DNA from: JAOUEA01 sp963734685
Lineage (GTDB): Bacteria > Actinomycetota > UBA4738 > HRBIN12
Direction of reading: 5' to 3'
DNA length: 64,000 nt
NCBI GenBank assembly: GCA_963734685.1
Contig: CAVTIC010000006.1
Coordinates: forward strand, 1-64,000
Part shown: positions 12,133 to 22,299 of the stretch, piece after piece
Numbering within the stretch: the first letter of the stretch is position 1
Layout: each line of letters opens with the position of its first letter
Notes under the pieces: generated by a model
Database searches by the model: none
Seen by the model: the letters and a program-made list of their open reading frames with translations, nothing else
Told to the model about the DNA's origin: nothing
Made by a program: the position numbers and the translations under genes

Positions 12133-12300
12133 ATGGAGCCCGACGACGACCGGACGGGGCCGGAGACAGGCAGCGATCACGACCCCGCCACCGGAGGGAT
12201 CCGTCGGCCGGGCCCCCTCCTGTTGGCGCTCGTGACGCTCGCGCTGATCGCGGTCCTCGCGCTGATCGCGATCGGCGCGATCCGGCTGTGGCAGTCATGA
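12133..12300 (+). CDS. Small single-pass membrane protein
   Basis: 55 residues: an acidic, polar N-terminus (about 25 residues), then one long hydrophobic span (LLLALVTLALIAVLALIAIGA) and a short IRLWQS tail, so probably N-in or a tail anchor. It follows the barrel fragment just as the 40-residue membrane peptide at 24384 follows the copy-3 barrel gene, suggesting that such a peptide belongs to the module. No family recognised. Confidence 0.5.
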   Translation: MEPDDDRTGPETGSDHDPATGGIRRPGPLLLALVTLALIAVLALIAIGAIRLWQS

Positions 12301-12361
12301 GGGGCCTCGCGAGCCGGTCTCCGGGCGTCCTCCGATCGGACACGAGCCTGAGGGAGTGGTG

Positions 12362-13807
12362 ATGAACGACTCGACGATGAAGCTCGCGTTCGTCGGTGCG
12401 ATCGTGGCGTCCCTGCTCGTCTCGTGCGAAGCAACGCCGGAGCCTCGTCTCGAAGCCAGCGCCTCCGATGTCGGAGGATCGTCGCCGACGGAGGCTCCGG
12501 CGACACCTGCACCCAACGTCGCGAAGCTCGATCTCTACGTGGTGGACCCCGAGACCGGAGAAGCGACCCAACTGTTGTCGGGGCCGGGCTCCCAGCAGGA
12601 TGCCGAGGTCTCGCCCGACGGCAGACGGGTCGTCTACGAGAGCGGTGCTCCTGGCGTCCCGCCCCAGATCTTCGTGCTGGAGGCCGGCGGGGCGGAGCGG
12701 AAGCTGACGCAGATGAAGCGTGGGGCCTCCGACCCGACCTGGTCGCCCGACGGGACGCAGATCGCCTTCGCCGGCACTCGTCCAGGGGATGGGGACCCTC
12801 GCCCGGACGCCGACATCTTCGTGATGAACGCCGATGGCAGTCGCATCCGACGCCTCGCCGGGACGCCTCGACCGGATGGCAACCCCGATTGGTCACCGGA
12901 CGGCTCGCTGATCGCCTTCCACGAACATCACGTGCACGACCTTTGGCAACCTGCCGGGTTCGTCTGGGTGGCATCCGTCTCCACTCGTGCCCTCACCCGC
13001 GTCACCGGGGGTCGGGACTGGTCGGCGGGCGATCCCGCGTGGTCACCGGACGGACGATGGATCGCCTACAGCGGGTTCGGGGGCGACACGCTCAATGGAA
13101 GGGTGTACACGAGCTGGCTGGGGCTCACACGGCCGACCGGGATACACGAGCGCCGGCTCCGGGAGTCGCCCCCCCTCCACCTGATCGAGAACCCCAGCTG
13201 GTCCCCGGACGGGCGCCGGATCGTGTTCGAGGAGAACGATCCGCCCGCCGTGGGCATCCGCTGGGACGGACACGTGGGGAACGTCGGCATCATCGACGTG
13301 CGAACGAAGCGGACCCGATGGCTCGTGAAGGACGCACGGTCCGATCAGCCGAGCTGGGGACCCAGATGGCATCTCGGTGAGCCTGACTCCCGATGCTGTC
13401 GCGATGCCTCAGGCAACGACAGGTTGGCACTCCATGTGGGAAGCGTCATGGACCAGACCTGACGCAACCGTCGTGCTCACGGGCTCACGCTGTGAGCTGG
13501 ACGGCGAAGCGCACGTGATCGACCCAGGCGTCCTCGCGATCGAGTTCGTCAACGAGTCCTATCGCGAGGGGTACATCAAGGTCGTGCAGGTGCCCCCCGG
13601 AAGGCGGCTCGGCGATCTGCGAGCGTGGATCGGCATGGCCGGGGGGTGGGGCGAGCGCAACGAACCGTCGGCGTCAGATGTCTGGTCGAGCCCGCGGGAG
13701 GTCACGTCGGGAACGTGGGCGGTCGTCTGCTTCAAGGACCTGATCGACGCTCCGAACGGCTTCAGGTCGTGCGGGCCGGCGTCGCCGGCCCCATCGAGAT
13801 CGGGTGA
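12362..13807 (+). pseudogene. Lipoprotein 2: beta-propeller lipoprotein of module 2, two frameshifts
   Basis: Homologue of lipoproteins 1 and 3. The signal ends IVASLLVSC (lipobox), followed by PD40-type blades (TWSPDGTQIAFAG, DWSPDGSLIAFHE, AWSPDGRWIAYSG, SWSPDGRRIVFEE). The C-terminal paired-cysteine domain has LTGSRCELDG, GTWAVVCFKD and VAGPIEIG. One extra base near 13360 (GGGACCC against GGGCCC in copy 1) and one missing base near 13767 (TTCAGG against TTCCAGG) split it over three frames. ATG 12362 is preceded by two in-frame GTG codons that are possible starts. The barrel gene follows 50 bp downstream. Confidence 0.7.
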
Positions 13808-13857
13808 GGACCGTGCTGCCGACAAGGAGGCAGCCGGAGGAGAGGAAGGAGCAGCAC

Positions 13858-14347
13858 ATGACGAGGAAGCTAGGCGTCGGGGTGCTCGCTGCAGCGCTCT
13901 TGATGTCGGGGGCGCTGGTCGGCGTCTCGTTCGGGGGAGCGGGTGGCATCACCCAGCCGACGGTGATCGAGTTGAAGTTCAGCCTCGGCGGACCGGGTGC
14001 GCAAGTCCGCTCACTTCCCCCTCAGGGACTACGAGGGCAAGGGCGGCGGCCAGATCACCTCGATCAAGACACCGCTCTTCGACGTGGACGGCAACGAGGT
14101 CGGGCGTCAACACATCGCGTGTACCGTCACTGATCAAACCAGTTGGGTCTGCACCTCCGTCAGCACGATCAAGGACGGTCCGAGCACCGACAAGGGGACC
14201 GTGGTCGCGACCGGCATCTACCGGGGGACCCTCAGCACCCTCGCCGTCACGGGAGGCACGGGCGCCTACGACAACGTTCGTGGATACGCCACGCAGACGC
14301 AGGCAACGGGTGAGAACTACAACTACACCCTCAACCTGATCCCGTGA
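13858..14347 (+). pseudogene. Secreted allene-oxide-cyclase-barrel-like protein, module 2, frameshifted
   Basis: Same signal peptide start (MTRKLGVGVLAAALLMSG) and ribosome site as copies 1 and 3. The frame is lost near 14000, shortly after QPTVIELKFSLGG, and resumes in another frame with KTPLFDVDGNEVG, GGTGAYDNVRGY and terminal LNLIP. Apart from that break, all landmarks of the intact copies are present, so the damage is recent or a sequence error. Followed by the conserved hairpin. Confidence 0.65.
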
Positions 14348-14357
14348 TAGGCGCGTT

Positions 14358-14386
14358 GGGCTCCGGGACGCGGGCACCCGGAGCCC
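14358..14386 (+). terminator. Conserved hairpin after module 2
   Basis: GGGCTCCGGG (14358-14367) pairs with CCCGGAGCCC (14377-14386), loop 9 nt, 10 bases after the barrel stop. Identical stem to modules 1 and 3. Confidence 0.65.
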
Positions 14387-14449
14387 ATCGCCGACTCGCA
14401 GTCGAGCGTTCCGTTGATGGGGAGTGGATCGATCCCGAAGGAGCGAACC

Positions 14450-15061
14450 ATGGGCATGCTCGGACCCAACAAGCGCGTTGCCCTGATCGTCGGCGCGGTG
14501 CTGGTGATCGCGTCGGCCGCCTGCACCGAACCCCCGACCACCACGGCGTCGGATGAAACGACCTCACCCTCGGTGACGTTCCCGGATGAGTCCCCCCGGT
14601 ACCGCGAGGGCGTCTACGGCGTCACCATCGACGAGGACGGGTGCACGCTGGAGGGACTCGAGGGCCCGGTCGTGACGAACAAGCTCCGCTTCAACACGTG
14701 GAACTCGACCGGACAGTACCCCATCACCTTCGACATCGGCAGCATCAGCCCCGAGGCCACCTACGAGGACCTCGTGGCGTTCGTCGATGCCGAGCGCGCG
14801 GCCGGTCGCGTCGGTATCCATCGTCCGCCCTACTTCGAGGCCCCGTTGCGCGGCTCCGTCACCCAAGGGAACGGATACATGAACGCCGGAACGAGCCTCC
14901 TGACCATGTTGAGCACACAAGGGGATCCCGCCGTGTGGACTTGGGCACCGTCGTGGAGCGGCGGCCCGCTCCCGGCGGGCACCTACGCGGTCGTCTGCTA
15001 CCGGGGTCCTGTCGAGGCGCGCGAACCGGTCGGCGTCGTAGGACCCGTTGTCGTCAGATGA
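14450..15061 (+). CDS. Lipoprotein related to the C-terminal domain of the module lipoproteins
   Basis: 203 residues. The start at 14450 is set by AAGGAG 12 bases upstream. The signal ends VIASAAC (lipid-modified Cys25 predicted). After a Ser/Thr-rich linker the domain carries VTIDEDGCTLEG, LRFNTWNSTG, GTYAVVCYRGP and final VGPVVV. These line up in order with LTGxxC, xEFVNES, WAVVCFKD and VGPIEI of the module lipoproteins, so this is a stand-alone version of that paired-cysteine domain without the propeller. Intact. Located directly after module 2; role unknown, probably surface binding. Confidence 0.65.
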   Translation: MGMLGPNKRVALIVGAVLVIASAACTEPPTTTASDETTSPSVTFPDESPRYREGVYGVTIDEDGCTLEGLEGPVVTNKLRFNTWNSTGQYPITFDIGSISPEATYEDLVAFVDAERAAGRVGIHRPPYFEAPLRGSVTQGNGYMNAGTSLLTMLSTQGDPAVWTWAPSWSGGPLPAGTYAVVCYRGPVEAREPVGVVGPVVVR

Positions 15062-15158
15062 GCGCCAAGGAGGAGGCGGATCACAGGGATCGCAACGTGT
15101 CCAGCGGTGAGGTCCTCGTCGGTGGAATGCATCGAGCCGACGCGCCGTTCCAGCCCAC

Positions 15159-15575
15159 ATGGCGCCACCAGACGACTGGAACCGGAACGTCATCGAGGAG
15201 TTCCGTGCGAACGCCGGCCAGGTCCGCGCGTTCCGACACCAGCCGCTGCTCCTCCTCACGCACACGGGTGCCCGGACCGGCGTGTCGCGAACGAACCCGC
15301 TCGCGTACTTCGCCGACGACGACCGTTACGTGATCATCGCGTCGAAGGGCGGCGCACCGAACAACCCCGACTGGTACCACAACCTGCTCGCGAACCCGTC
15401 CGCGACGGTCGAGATCGGAACCGAGACCTTCGCCGTCACGGCAGAGGAGTCGAGCCCCGAAGAGCGGGAGCGGCTGTGGGCGATGATCACCGATCGGAAC
15501 CCGGCCTTCGGTGAGTACGAACGGACGACCGAACGGACGATCCCGGTGATGATCCTGCGCCGCGCCGAAGGCTAG
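15159..15575 (+). CDS. Ddn-family F420-dependent nitroreductase/quinone reductase
   Basis: 138 residues, full length for the deazaflavin-dependent nitroreductase (Ddn/Rv3547-like) split-barrel family. Landmarks: NVIEEFRANAGQV at the start, LLLLTHTGARTGVSRTNPL, IIASKGGAPNNPDWYHNLLANP, then TVEIGTETFAV. The GAPxNPxWYHNL segment is the family hallmark and lies by the F420 pocket in known members. The likely reaction is F420H2-dependent reduction of quinones or other electrophiles at the membrane. The same window encodes an NADPH:F420 reductase (44354). It is intact amid damaged neighbours. Confidence 0.85.
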   Translation: MAPPDDWNRNVIEEFRANAGQVRAFRHQPLLLLTHTGARTGVSRTNPLAYFADDDRYVIIASKGGAPNNPDWYHNLLANPSATVEIGTETFAVTAEESSPEERERLWAMITDRNPAFGEYERTTERTIPVMILRRAEG

Positions 15576-15598
15576 GCGACGAACGAGCGACGTCCGGC

Positions 15599-16123
15599 TC
15601 ACGACGCCGCCGAGCACCGGTCGACGTGCAGGTACTGCCGGCATTCCTCATCGGTGAGCGAGCGCGTGACCTCTCGGCGGGCGATCTCGAGCAGGTCGTC
15701 GATGTCGAGCGCCCAGACCTTCATCACCCCGTAACCGTCGCCCGACACGAGCATCGAGCCGTCAGGACTGAAGTCGATCCAGGGGGAACTGCCGATGTCT
15801 CCTCGCAGCACGAGCTGTTGCTCGTACGTCTGCGCATCATAGAGCCGAACCGTGGAGTCTTCGAGGGAGGCCGCGATCGTGGTTCCGTCGGGATCGAAGG
15901 TGACGTAGTCAGTGCCATCACCTGCTCGCCGGTCGCGGTGTCCCAGAGTGCGGTCTTTCGAAGCGATCCGTGACCCCCTCTGATCGAACGCGATCTCCCA
16001 GGGACCGTCGTCGGGGATCCTGCTGACCACCTCGCCTCGATCCCAGTCCCAGACCCACGTCTCCTCGTCGTTCCTGGTCGTGGCCACGAAGCGACCATCG
16101 GGGCTGAACCTCGCGTCGCACAC
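15599..16123 (-). pseudogene. Orphan WD40 tail of a fourth regulator
   Basis: Codes only the last blades and the conserved tail of the regulator family: FSPDGRFVATT, FSPDGSMLVSG, WALDIDDLLEIARREV, LTDEECRQYLHVDRC. No winged helix, BTAD, kinase or NTPase lies upstream; that place is taken by the 3' end of gene C, 120 bp away. The frame is disturbed near 15945 and 15905. Best explained as the surviving 3' end of a deleted fourth regulator or a partial tandem duplication. Confidence 0.65.
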
Positions 16124-16245
16124 CCGTGTGGAACGTTGCCGCGGACCCAGAGGAGGCGGATCACGTGACTACACGATTGCGGTAGGCCTGGGTCCTGGGT
16201 GCTCGACTGATCAGCACGGCGAGCAGGCAGCTGAGGCGCCTGCGG

Positions 16246-19200
16246 TTAGTCGGGGCAGCGACCCAGGTGTAGGTACTGCTGGCACTCCTCGTCGGTGAGT
16301 GATCTCGTGACCTCTCGCCGGGCGATCTCGAGGAGATCGTCGATATCGAGAGCCCAGACCCGGACGACGCCATCCGCGGCACCCGACACCAGCATCGAGC
16401 CGTCCGGGCTGAAGTCCACGAACGCAACCATGTCTGCCGTGGCCCCGTAGGACGAGCAGCTGCTGCGCCCGAGGTCGCGTCGAACAGCCGGACGGTGGCG
16501 TCCTCCATCGCCGCCGCGATCCGGGTGCCGTCCGGACTGAAAGCGACGTTGGTCACCACGCCCTCGAGCAGCTGCGAGACGGGCACCGGTCATCACGTCC
16601 CACACGTGTCGCAGGTCCGGCGCGTCGACGCCGTCGTGACGATGCGAGCAGCCGTCCGGACTGAAGGCGAGACCAGCCGCTGGTGCTCCCCACGATCGTG
16701 CGTCACGACCTGCGCCTCGCTCCAGGTCCCAGATCGTCGTGCGCGGCTCGAGGCCCGGAACGTTCCCGTGGGGACGGCACCCATCGCCACGGATCGGCCG
16801 TCGGGGCTGAACATCGCACCCCAGACCTCGTACCCGTCGTCCTCGCGCAGGACCTGGATCTCTCGACCGGACCGATCGAGGATCCTCGCCCAACCGCGCA
16901 GGCTCGCCATGATCACGTGCGTCCCGTCCGGGCTCCAGTCGACGAGCGAGACCAGCTCGTCCTCCGGGACGGCGAAGAGTCTGCTGCCCCGACGCGACGT
17001 CCCAGACGCCGGCATCCCCCGCCCGACATCGCGGCGATCGACTTCCGTCCGGACTCACCTCGAACTGCGCCTGTACGAACCCATCGAGGAGCTCATCCCA
17101 CGATGGCCCGAACCTTCGAACGGTCCGCCCTTCGTCCAGGTCCCAGATGGCGATCGACCGAGGTCTCGCCGACTTACCTCGCGACATGCACCCCGTCCGG
17201 CATGAACGCCACATCGCTGAAGTGTAGCGTGGCGGGATGTTCGCCACCTCCGCGTTCGCCCGAGATGCTCACGTCCCAGATCTTCGCGACCGTGCCGTCG
17301 GCGTCCGCAGTCAGGACGCGCGTTCCGTCCGGCGAGAAGGCCACGCTCGCGATCACGCTGGGGGCGACCGCAGGCCGAAGCGAGACGAGCTCTTCCGGCC
17401 CGCGGCCTCCCTCACGATCGTCCACACCTTCGCGGTGTCGGTACCCGCCGTCACCACGGCATGAGTCGCGATTCGTCAGGCGAGGCTCCACAACGAGACT
17501 CCTCGTGCGGCCCAGGCCGAATGGGGACCGTCCTCGTTCGCGCAGTCGAAAAGGATCTCCGCCCAGCCCGTCGGAGCCGCGCCGACGGTCCAGCGGCCAT
17601 CGGGGCTCCATGCCAGTGAGCCGTCCGGGTCCTCGAGGACATCGACGGATGCCTCCGCCCGAGCTCGATGCCACTGACCGGTCCCGAGCTCGATGCACCA
17701 CGGCCGTCTTCCCCACCGACGACGACGCCGGCGAAGGTCCGGATCGAACGCCACGGGTCCTCTGGGAACCTGGACCGTCGCGGTCACTCGCCCGGTCGTC
17801 GGGTCCGCGATCCGGACCGTATCGACGCCGCATCGCCAGTTGGCCGCCACACGAGCGAGCCGTCGGCATCGAACGCCGGCGCGAGCGCGCTTGCCGGCCC
17901 CTCGGACCCTCGACAGAAGCTCGCCGCTCGACGCGTCCCACACCTTCAGCATCCCGTCGGCCCCGGTCGTCGCCAGCATCGTGCCGTCCCGACTGAAGGC
18001 GAGGCCGGTGACGTCGCCGTCGTGCGCCGCGAGCGACCGCACGCGCGCGCCGGTGTCCGCGTCCCTGATCTCGACGATCCCGTCGCCCTCGGCGCTCTCG
18101 GCGGCGAAGACGTCCTCTTCGGGCTCCAGGCGACGATCCCGCCGACGCCCGGGATCGTCATCTCGATCCGAGAGGCTCCGACCGCCTGGTGCAGCGCCTC
18201 CTCGGCCTCGGGAAGCACCGAACCGTCGACCGAGCGCGTCCGATCGACCGCCTCCATCGCGAGCAGGATGCTGCGCTCGGGGTCGATCTCCAGGTTGGCG
18301 ACCGCGGCGGCCGCCAGCTCCCTCGCGAACGCGACCCTCGCTTCGTCCTCGGCCCGCGTGGCTTCGCGGTCGGCCCTGCTCGCGCTGGCTCGTCGCGACG
18401 AGCGGTCAGGCTACCGGCGACGAGCGCGGCGACGCTGAGCACCGCGACCAGGGCCCTCAGCCGGGAACGGGATCGACGCTCGGTCCGCTCCTCGCGCTCG
18501 CGTCGCGCCCGCTCCTCGCGCCAGCTCCCGGTCGCGCTCGTCGACGCTCGCCTTCACGTACTCGCGCTCGGGTCGGCCGATCGCGAGGTCGGTCGATGCG
18601 GCCCACGCCTCGACCTGCTCCAGCCGGGCGCCGCGGAGCACGAAGCTCGGATCGCGGTCGGACCCCCGCCACTCCCCGGCCGCCCGCGCGAGGCGCCGGT
18701 CCTGGCGGAGGTCCTCCCGGGCGTCGTCGATCCAGGTGCGGAGCCGCGCCCACGCCGTGAGCAGCGCCTCGTGCGCGATCTCGACGGTCGGCTCCCGGGT
18801 CGCCGGCTCCCGATCGAACGTCAGCAGGCGGTGGCGTCCGTAGGTGTCCATCACCATCTCGACGAGCTCGGGATCGACGTCGAGCGCATCGAGCTCACTC
18901 GCGCGCGACGCGACGCCGCGTGTCCTGGCGGCCTTCCCCGATGGTGACGAGCCGCAGGAACACCTGTCGGATCGCTCGCTGACCGTCGGGTCCGGTCGTC
19001 GCGAAGATGCGGTCCGCCCGTGCGGACAAGGCGCCCCCGACGCCTCCGATCTCCTGGTAGGCCGCGAGCGTGAGCCGATCGCCGTCGCGTCGCTCGAACA
19101 GCTCGGTGAGCGCGTACTGCAGCAGCGGCAGCGCGCCCGGCTGGTGCGGCGACGTCGGCGATGATCTCCGCCACGAGGCCGGGCTCGGCGCGTGATGCCG

Positions 19201-21277
19201 ACCCCCTCGGCCGGTCGTCGGATCGCCTGTTCGAGCTCGTCGGGCGTGAGCGGGGGAACCGCCTCGGTCCTCGCCGCGAGCAGCTCGCCCGAACCGCGGG
19301 TACGTCGAGCGGGCGGTCGTAGAAGTCGGCGCGGAGCGTGACGACGACGCGGAGCCTGCTCTCGGGATCGAGGGCCGCCACGCGCAGGGACTCGAGGAAC
19401 AGCTCCCGCTCGCGCTCGTCGGCGGTGAGGGTGAAGACCTCCTCGAACTGGTCCACGACCAGGACGAGCTTCGCCGGTGACGGGCAGCACGAGGTCCAAC
19501 GCTTCGAGGAGCCCTCTGCGAGCTCTCGATCGAGCAGGTCGTGCAGCCGGGAGGCCGAGTGCGTCCCGATCCGAACGAGCGCCTGCTCGAGCTCCTCGAT
19601 CGGGTGCGCTCCCGGGAACATCTCGGCCACGAAGCACGTCTGCGGGTCCCCGAGCGCGCCCTGTCGGATCGCCGGCACCATCCCGGCCCTGACGACGGAT
19701 GACTTCCCTGCACCGCTCGGGCCCGACCACGGCGAGGAACCTGGACCCCCGCCCGGTCTCGCCGAGCCGGGCGATCAGGCGCGCGGTGAGCTCGCTCCGT
19801 CCGAAGAAGTCGTGGGCGTCGGCCTCGGTGAACGGCCTGAGGCCCTTGTACGGGTTGCGGACGACGTCTTCGTGCCGAGGAGTCGCGACCGAGCTCTTCG
19901 TCGACGGTCGTGCGTGCGGCCTCGGCGAACGCCTCCGCGCCGAGGGGCTCGTCGGGTGAGGTGCGACGTCGTTCGACGAGCTCTCTCAGGCGGTGCGGCG
20001 CGTGCTCGTCGAGCACGCCCTTCGCGAGCGAGGCGAGCTCGCGGACGTCGTCGGCACGGATCCGGAGTCGGTCCGACGCCCGACCCGGAAGTCCCCGAGG
20101 TAGGCGTTGCCTTCCCCGTCGAACAGCACGTTGGAGGCGCATACCCTCCCGTGCGCGACGTGCTGTCGGTGCGCGAACCCGAGCGCCGAGGCCACCTGCT
20201 CCACGACGAGCGATCCACCGTCCTGCGCGAGCCGATCGCCCCTGGTCTCGAGGGCCGCGAGGCTTCCTCCCTTCAGGTACCGCGAGACGATGTAGGCGCG
20301 ACCGGGCTCCCTCCAGTAGTCGTAGACCGGGACGATGTGGGGGTGCTCGAGCGCCGCAGCCGCCTGCGCCTCCTGTTCGAATCGCCGCACGAACGCAGGG
20401 TCCGAGGCGATCTGCTCGTGGAAGATCTTGACCGCGACGTCGCGGCCCACACGGGGCTGGATCGCTCTGAAGACGACCCCGGTCGGTCCGTCGTCGATCT
20501 TCTCCAGGAGCCGGTAGCCGCGCAGCGGCTCACCTCGCAGCTCGAGGCCGGGATCCTGCCGCAGGATCCGCTCGTGGAGCCTCGCGAGCTCCGGTGAGGG
20601 ATCGATCCCGAGCTCGTCGGCCAGGATCTCCCTGACGCGCTGATAGGCGTTGAGCGCCTCTGCCTGTCGCCCCTCGCGGTAGAGGGCCAAGCATGAGCTG
20701 TCGCCAGATGCGTTCCCTGAGCGGGTGCTGATCGACCAGGGTCTCGGCCTCGCCGATGACTCGGGCGTGCTCCCCGATCGCCAGCAGGGCGTCGATCCGC
20801 TCCTCGCCGGCGACCAGCCTGAGCTCGTCCAGGCGCGTCGCCTCCGCGCGCAGCGCGCCGTCCTCGGCGACATCCGCGAGCGCAGGGCCGCGCCAGAGCC
20901 CGAGCGCCTCGTCGAGCACGGTGACGGCGATGCCCGGGTCGATCACCCCGGCCTTCGTCGCGTCGTTGAGCGAGCTTGTCGAAGCGGGTGGCATCCAGCT
21001 CCGACGGATCGAGCCGCAATCGGTAGCCGGGGGTCTGACTCTCGATGCGGTCGGCGCCGAGCAGCTTCCGCAGGTGGGAGACGTACGTGTAGATCGTGCT
21101 CCGCGCCGACTCCGGCGCCTCGTCTCCCCAGATCTCACTCACCAAGACGTCGGCCGCGACCAGCTCGTTGGCTCGGACGATCAGATGCGCGAGGACCGCC
21201 CGCTGCTGCGGTCCGCCGAGCTGGATCGGTTGCTCCGCCCGATCGACCTCCAGCGATCCGAGGATCCGGAACCGCAT
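16246..21277 (-). pseudogene. Regulator C: winged helix-BTAD-pseudokinase-nSTAND1-TM-WD40, heavily frameshifted
   Basis: Third paralogue. From ATG 21277: winged helix (FRILGSLEV), BTAD (ends DELGIDPSPEL), then the most degraded kinase of the three. Its glycine loop is DDGPTG, HRD is HGR (20145-20153) and DFG is DFR (20085-20093), though the VAVK lysine remains. Then nSTAND1 (GPSGAGKS, VLVVDQFEE), a membrane span, WD40 blades and tail LTDEECQQYLHLGRCP ending at 16246. Frame changes near 20965, 20695, 20085, 19885 and many more to the end. As in B, there are few stops in the correct local frame, so the sequence is broken mainly by single-base indels. Convergent with the Ddn gene and fragment D; divergent from the 21.6-24.3 kb plus-strand genes. 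Confidence 0.75.
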
Positions 21278-21477
21278 CCTCGCCCCGGCCGAGGGTCGGG
21301 CTCGACCTTGGGAGTGGCTCGGCGACTGCTCGACGACGTCGCGTCGTCCGAAGCGCTGGAGGTATCAGGCCCGTCGATCTCCACGGGAGCGTGCTTCGTC
21401 TCCCTCATCCGACCGAGTATCGAACTTCGCCCCCAAGAGCGCCAGAGAGCCGATCTGTCCCCGGGGCGCGTACCGGA

Positions 21478-21612
21478 GTCATCACACCGGCAGCCTCCAG
21501 CTCAGGGCTTGAAGAATCCTGATAACGCGGTTCAGGGATCGGCTGGGCCCGCCTACCGGCAAGGGTTTCTGGCGCAGGAAGGACACCACGACTCATCCGG
21601 GGGCAACACATG
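21478..21612 (+). repeat. Duplicated leader, copy 1
   Basis: About 135 bp recurring at 22169-22299 with clear similarity along its length: shared GTCATCAC, CGGCAG, GGCTTG, GGAAGGACACC and GACTCATCCGG ending at an ATG. It carries CTTGAAG (21508) and a CTGATA box about 11 bp later. It fills most of the 350-bp gap upstream of the small secreted gene; nothing recognisable lies in 21278-21477. Confidence 0.6.
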
Positions 21613-21627
21613 AAGGGAGAGGGCAGG

Positions 21628-22131
21628 ATGAGGAAAGAGAGCGATCGCGTGGATCATCGTCGGCCTGCTCGTCGGCTCCGCGCTCTCGTTGGCGACGCCG
21701 GCGCAGGCCGTCTCGAGGCACTGGGGATCCGAGCGACGCCATGAAACAGGCCCGACATACGTCGGGTACGGATCAGCGAGTGCTGCCCCTATTGGATCAA
21801 AGTCCGGTCGTATGAATGCTGGTTGGGCCCTGCGACGGATGGCCTCGGGGGCGGGGGCTTCGTCATCGAGCTCGACACCACGGACGACTACAGGACGGAC
21901 TTCCGCGTCAGGATGCGCGCCGATGCCGGTGGCCTCCGTTGTGGACTCTTCCGCGACGGCGACCAAGCTGATCGCGGTACCGCCTTTCGCCATGACGGCG
22001 GTTACTCCTTCGTGTGCGGGCTCTCACTCCTCCCGGACATCGGCAACCAAGATAGGTGGCGGGTCCTTGCGTTCAGGACCCACAGGATCACTGACCACGC
22101 GCCGAACCACCGCTGGTACCGAGGACCCTGA
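21628..22131 (+). pseudogene. Small secreted cysteine-containing protein, two frameshifts
   Basis: A convincing signal peptide (AIAWIIVGLLVGSALSL, cleavage after TPAQA) appears one base after MRKES, then VSRHWGSERRH. A second shift near 21760 leads to a mature part with several cysteines (ECCPYW, YECWLGP, LRCGLFRDG, YSFVCGLSLL) ending at 22131. ATG 21628 follows GGGAGAGGG; 21610 is an alternative start. It shares its leader with lipoprotein 3. No family recognised; the order of the pieces is inferred. Confidence 0.45.
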
Positions 22132-22168
22132 TCGTGCTTGGGGTCCGAATGCTGAGACTGATCACCGG

Positions 22169-22299
22169 GTCATCACCCCGGCAGCCACCAGCTCGGGGCT
22201 TGCAGGATCCTTGACGACGCGGTCAGGAATCGTTTGGGCCCACCGGCGAGGGTTCGTTCAGGAAGGACACCGACGACTCATCCGGAGGGCCGACACATG
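22169..22299 (+). repeat. Duplicated leader, copy 2, with phased CTTG boxes
   Basis: Second copy of the 21478-21612 leader, ending at the ATG of lipoprotein 3. CTTGCAG (22199-22205) and CTTGACG (22210-22216) are 11 bp apart and followed by GGTCAGG at the next turn, a SARP-like layout 80-98 bp upstream of the start codon. The duplication may place both genes under the same regulator. Confidence 0.5.

Noticed and set aside
1..21277. Programmed ribosomal frameshifting in the large regulators.
   Set aside because: Breaks fall at different places in A, B and C, are too many per gene, and show no shared slippery site or pseudoknot.
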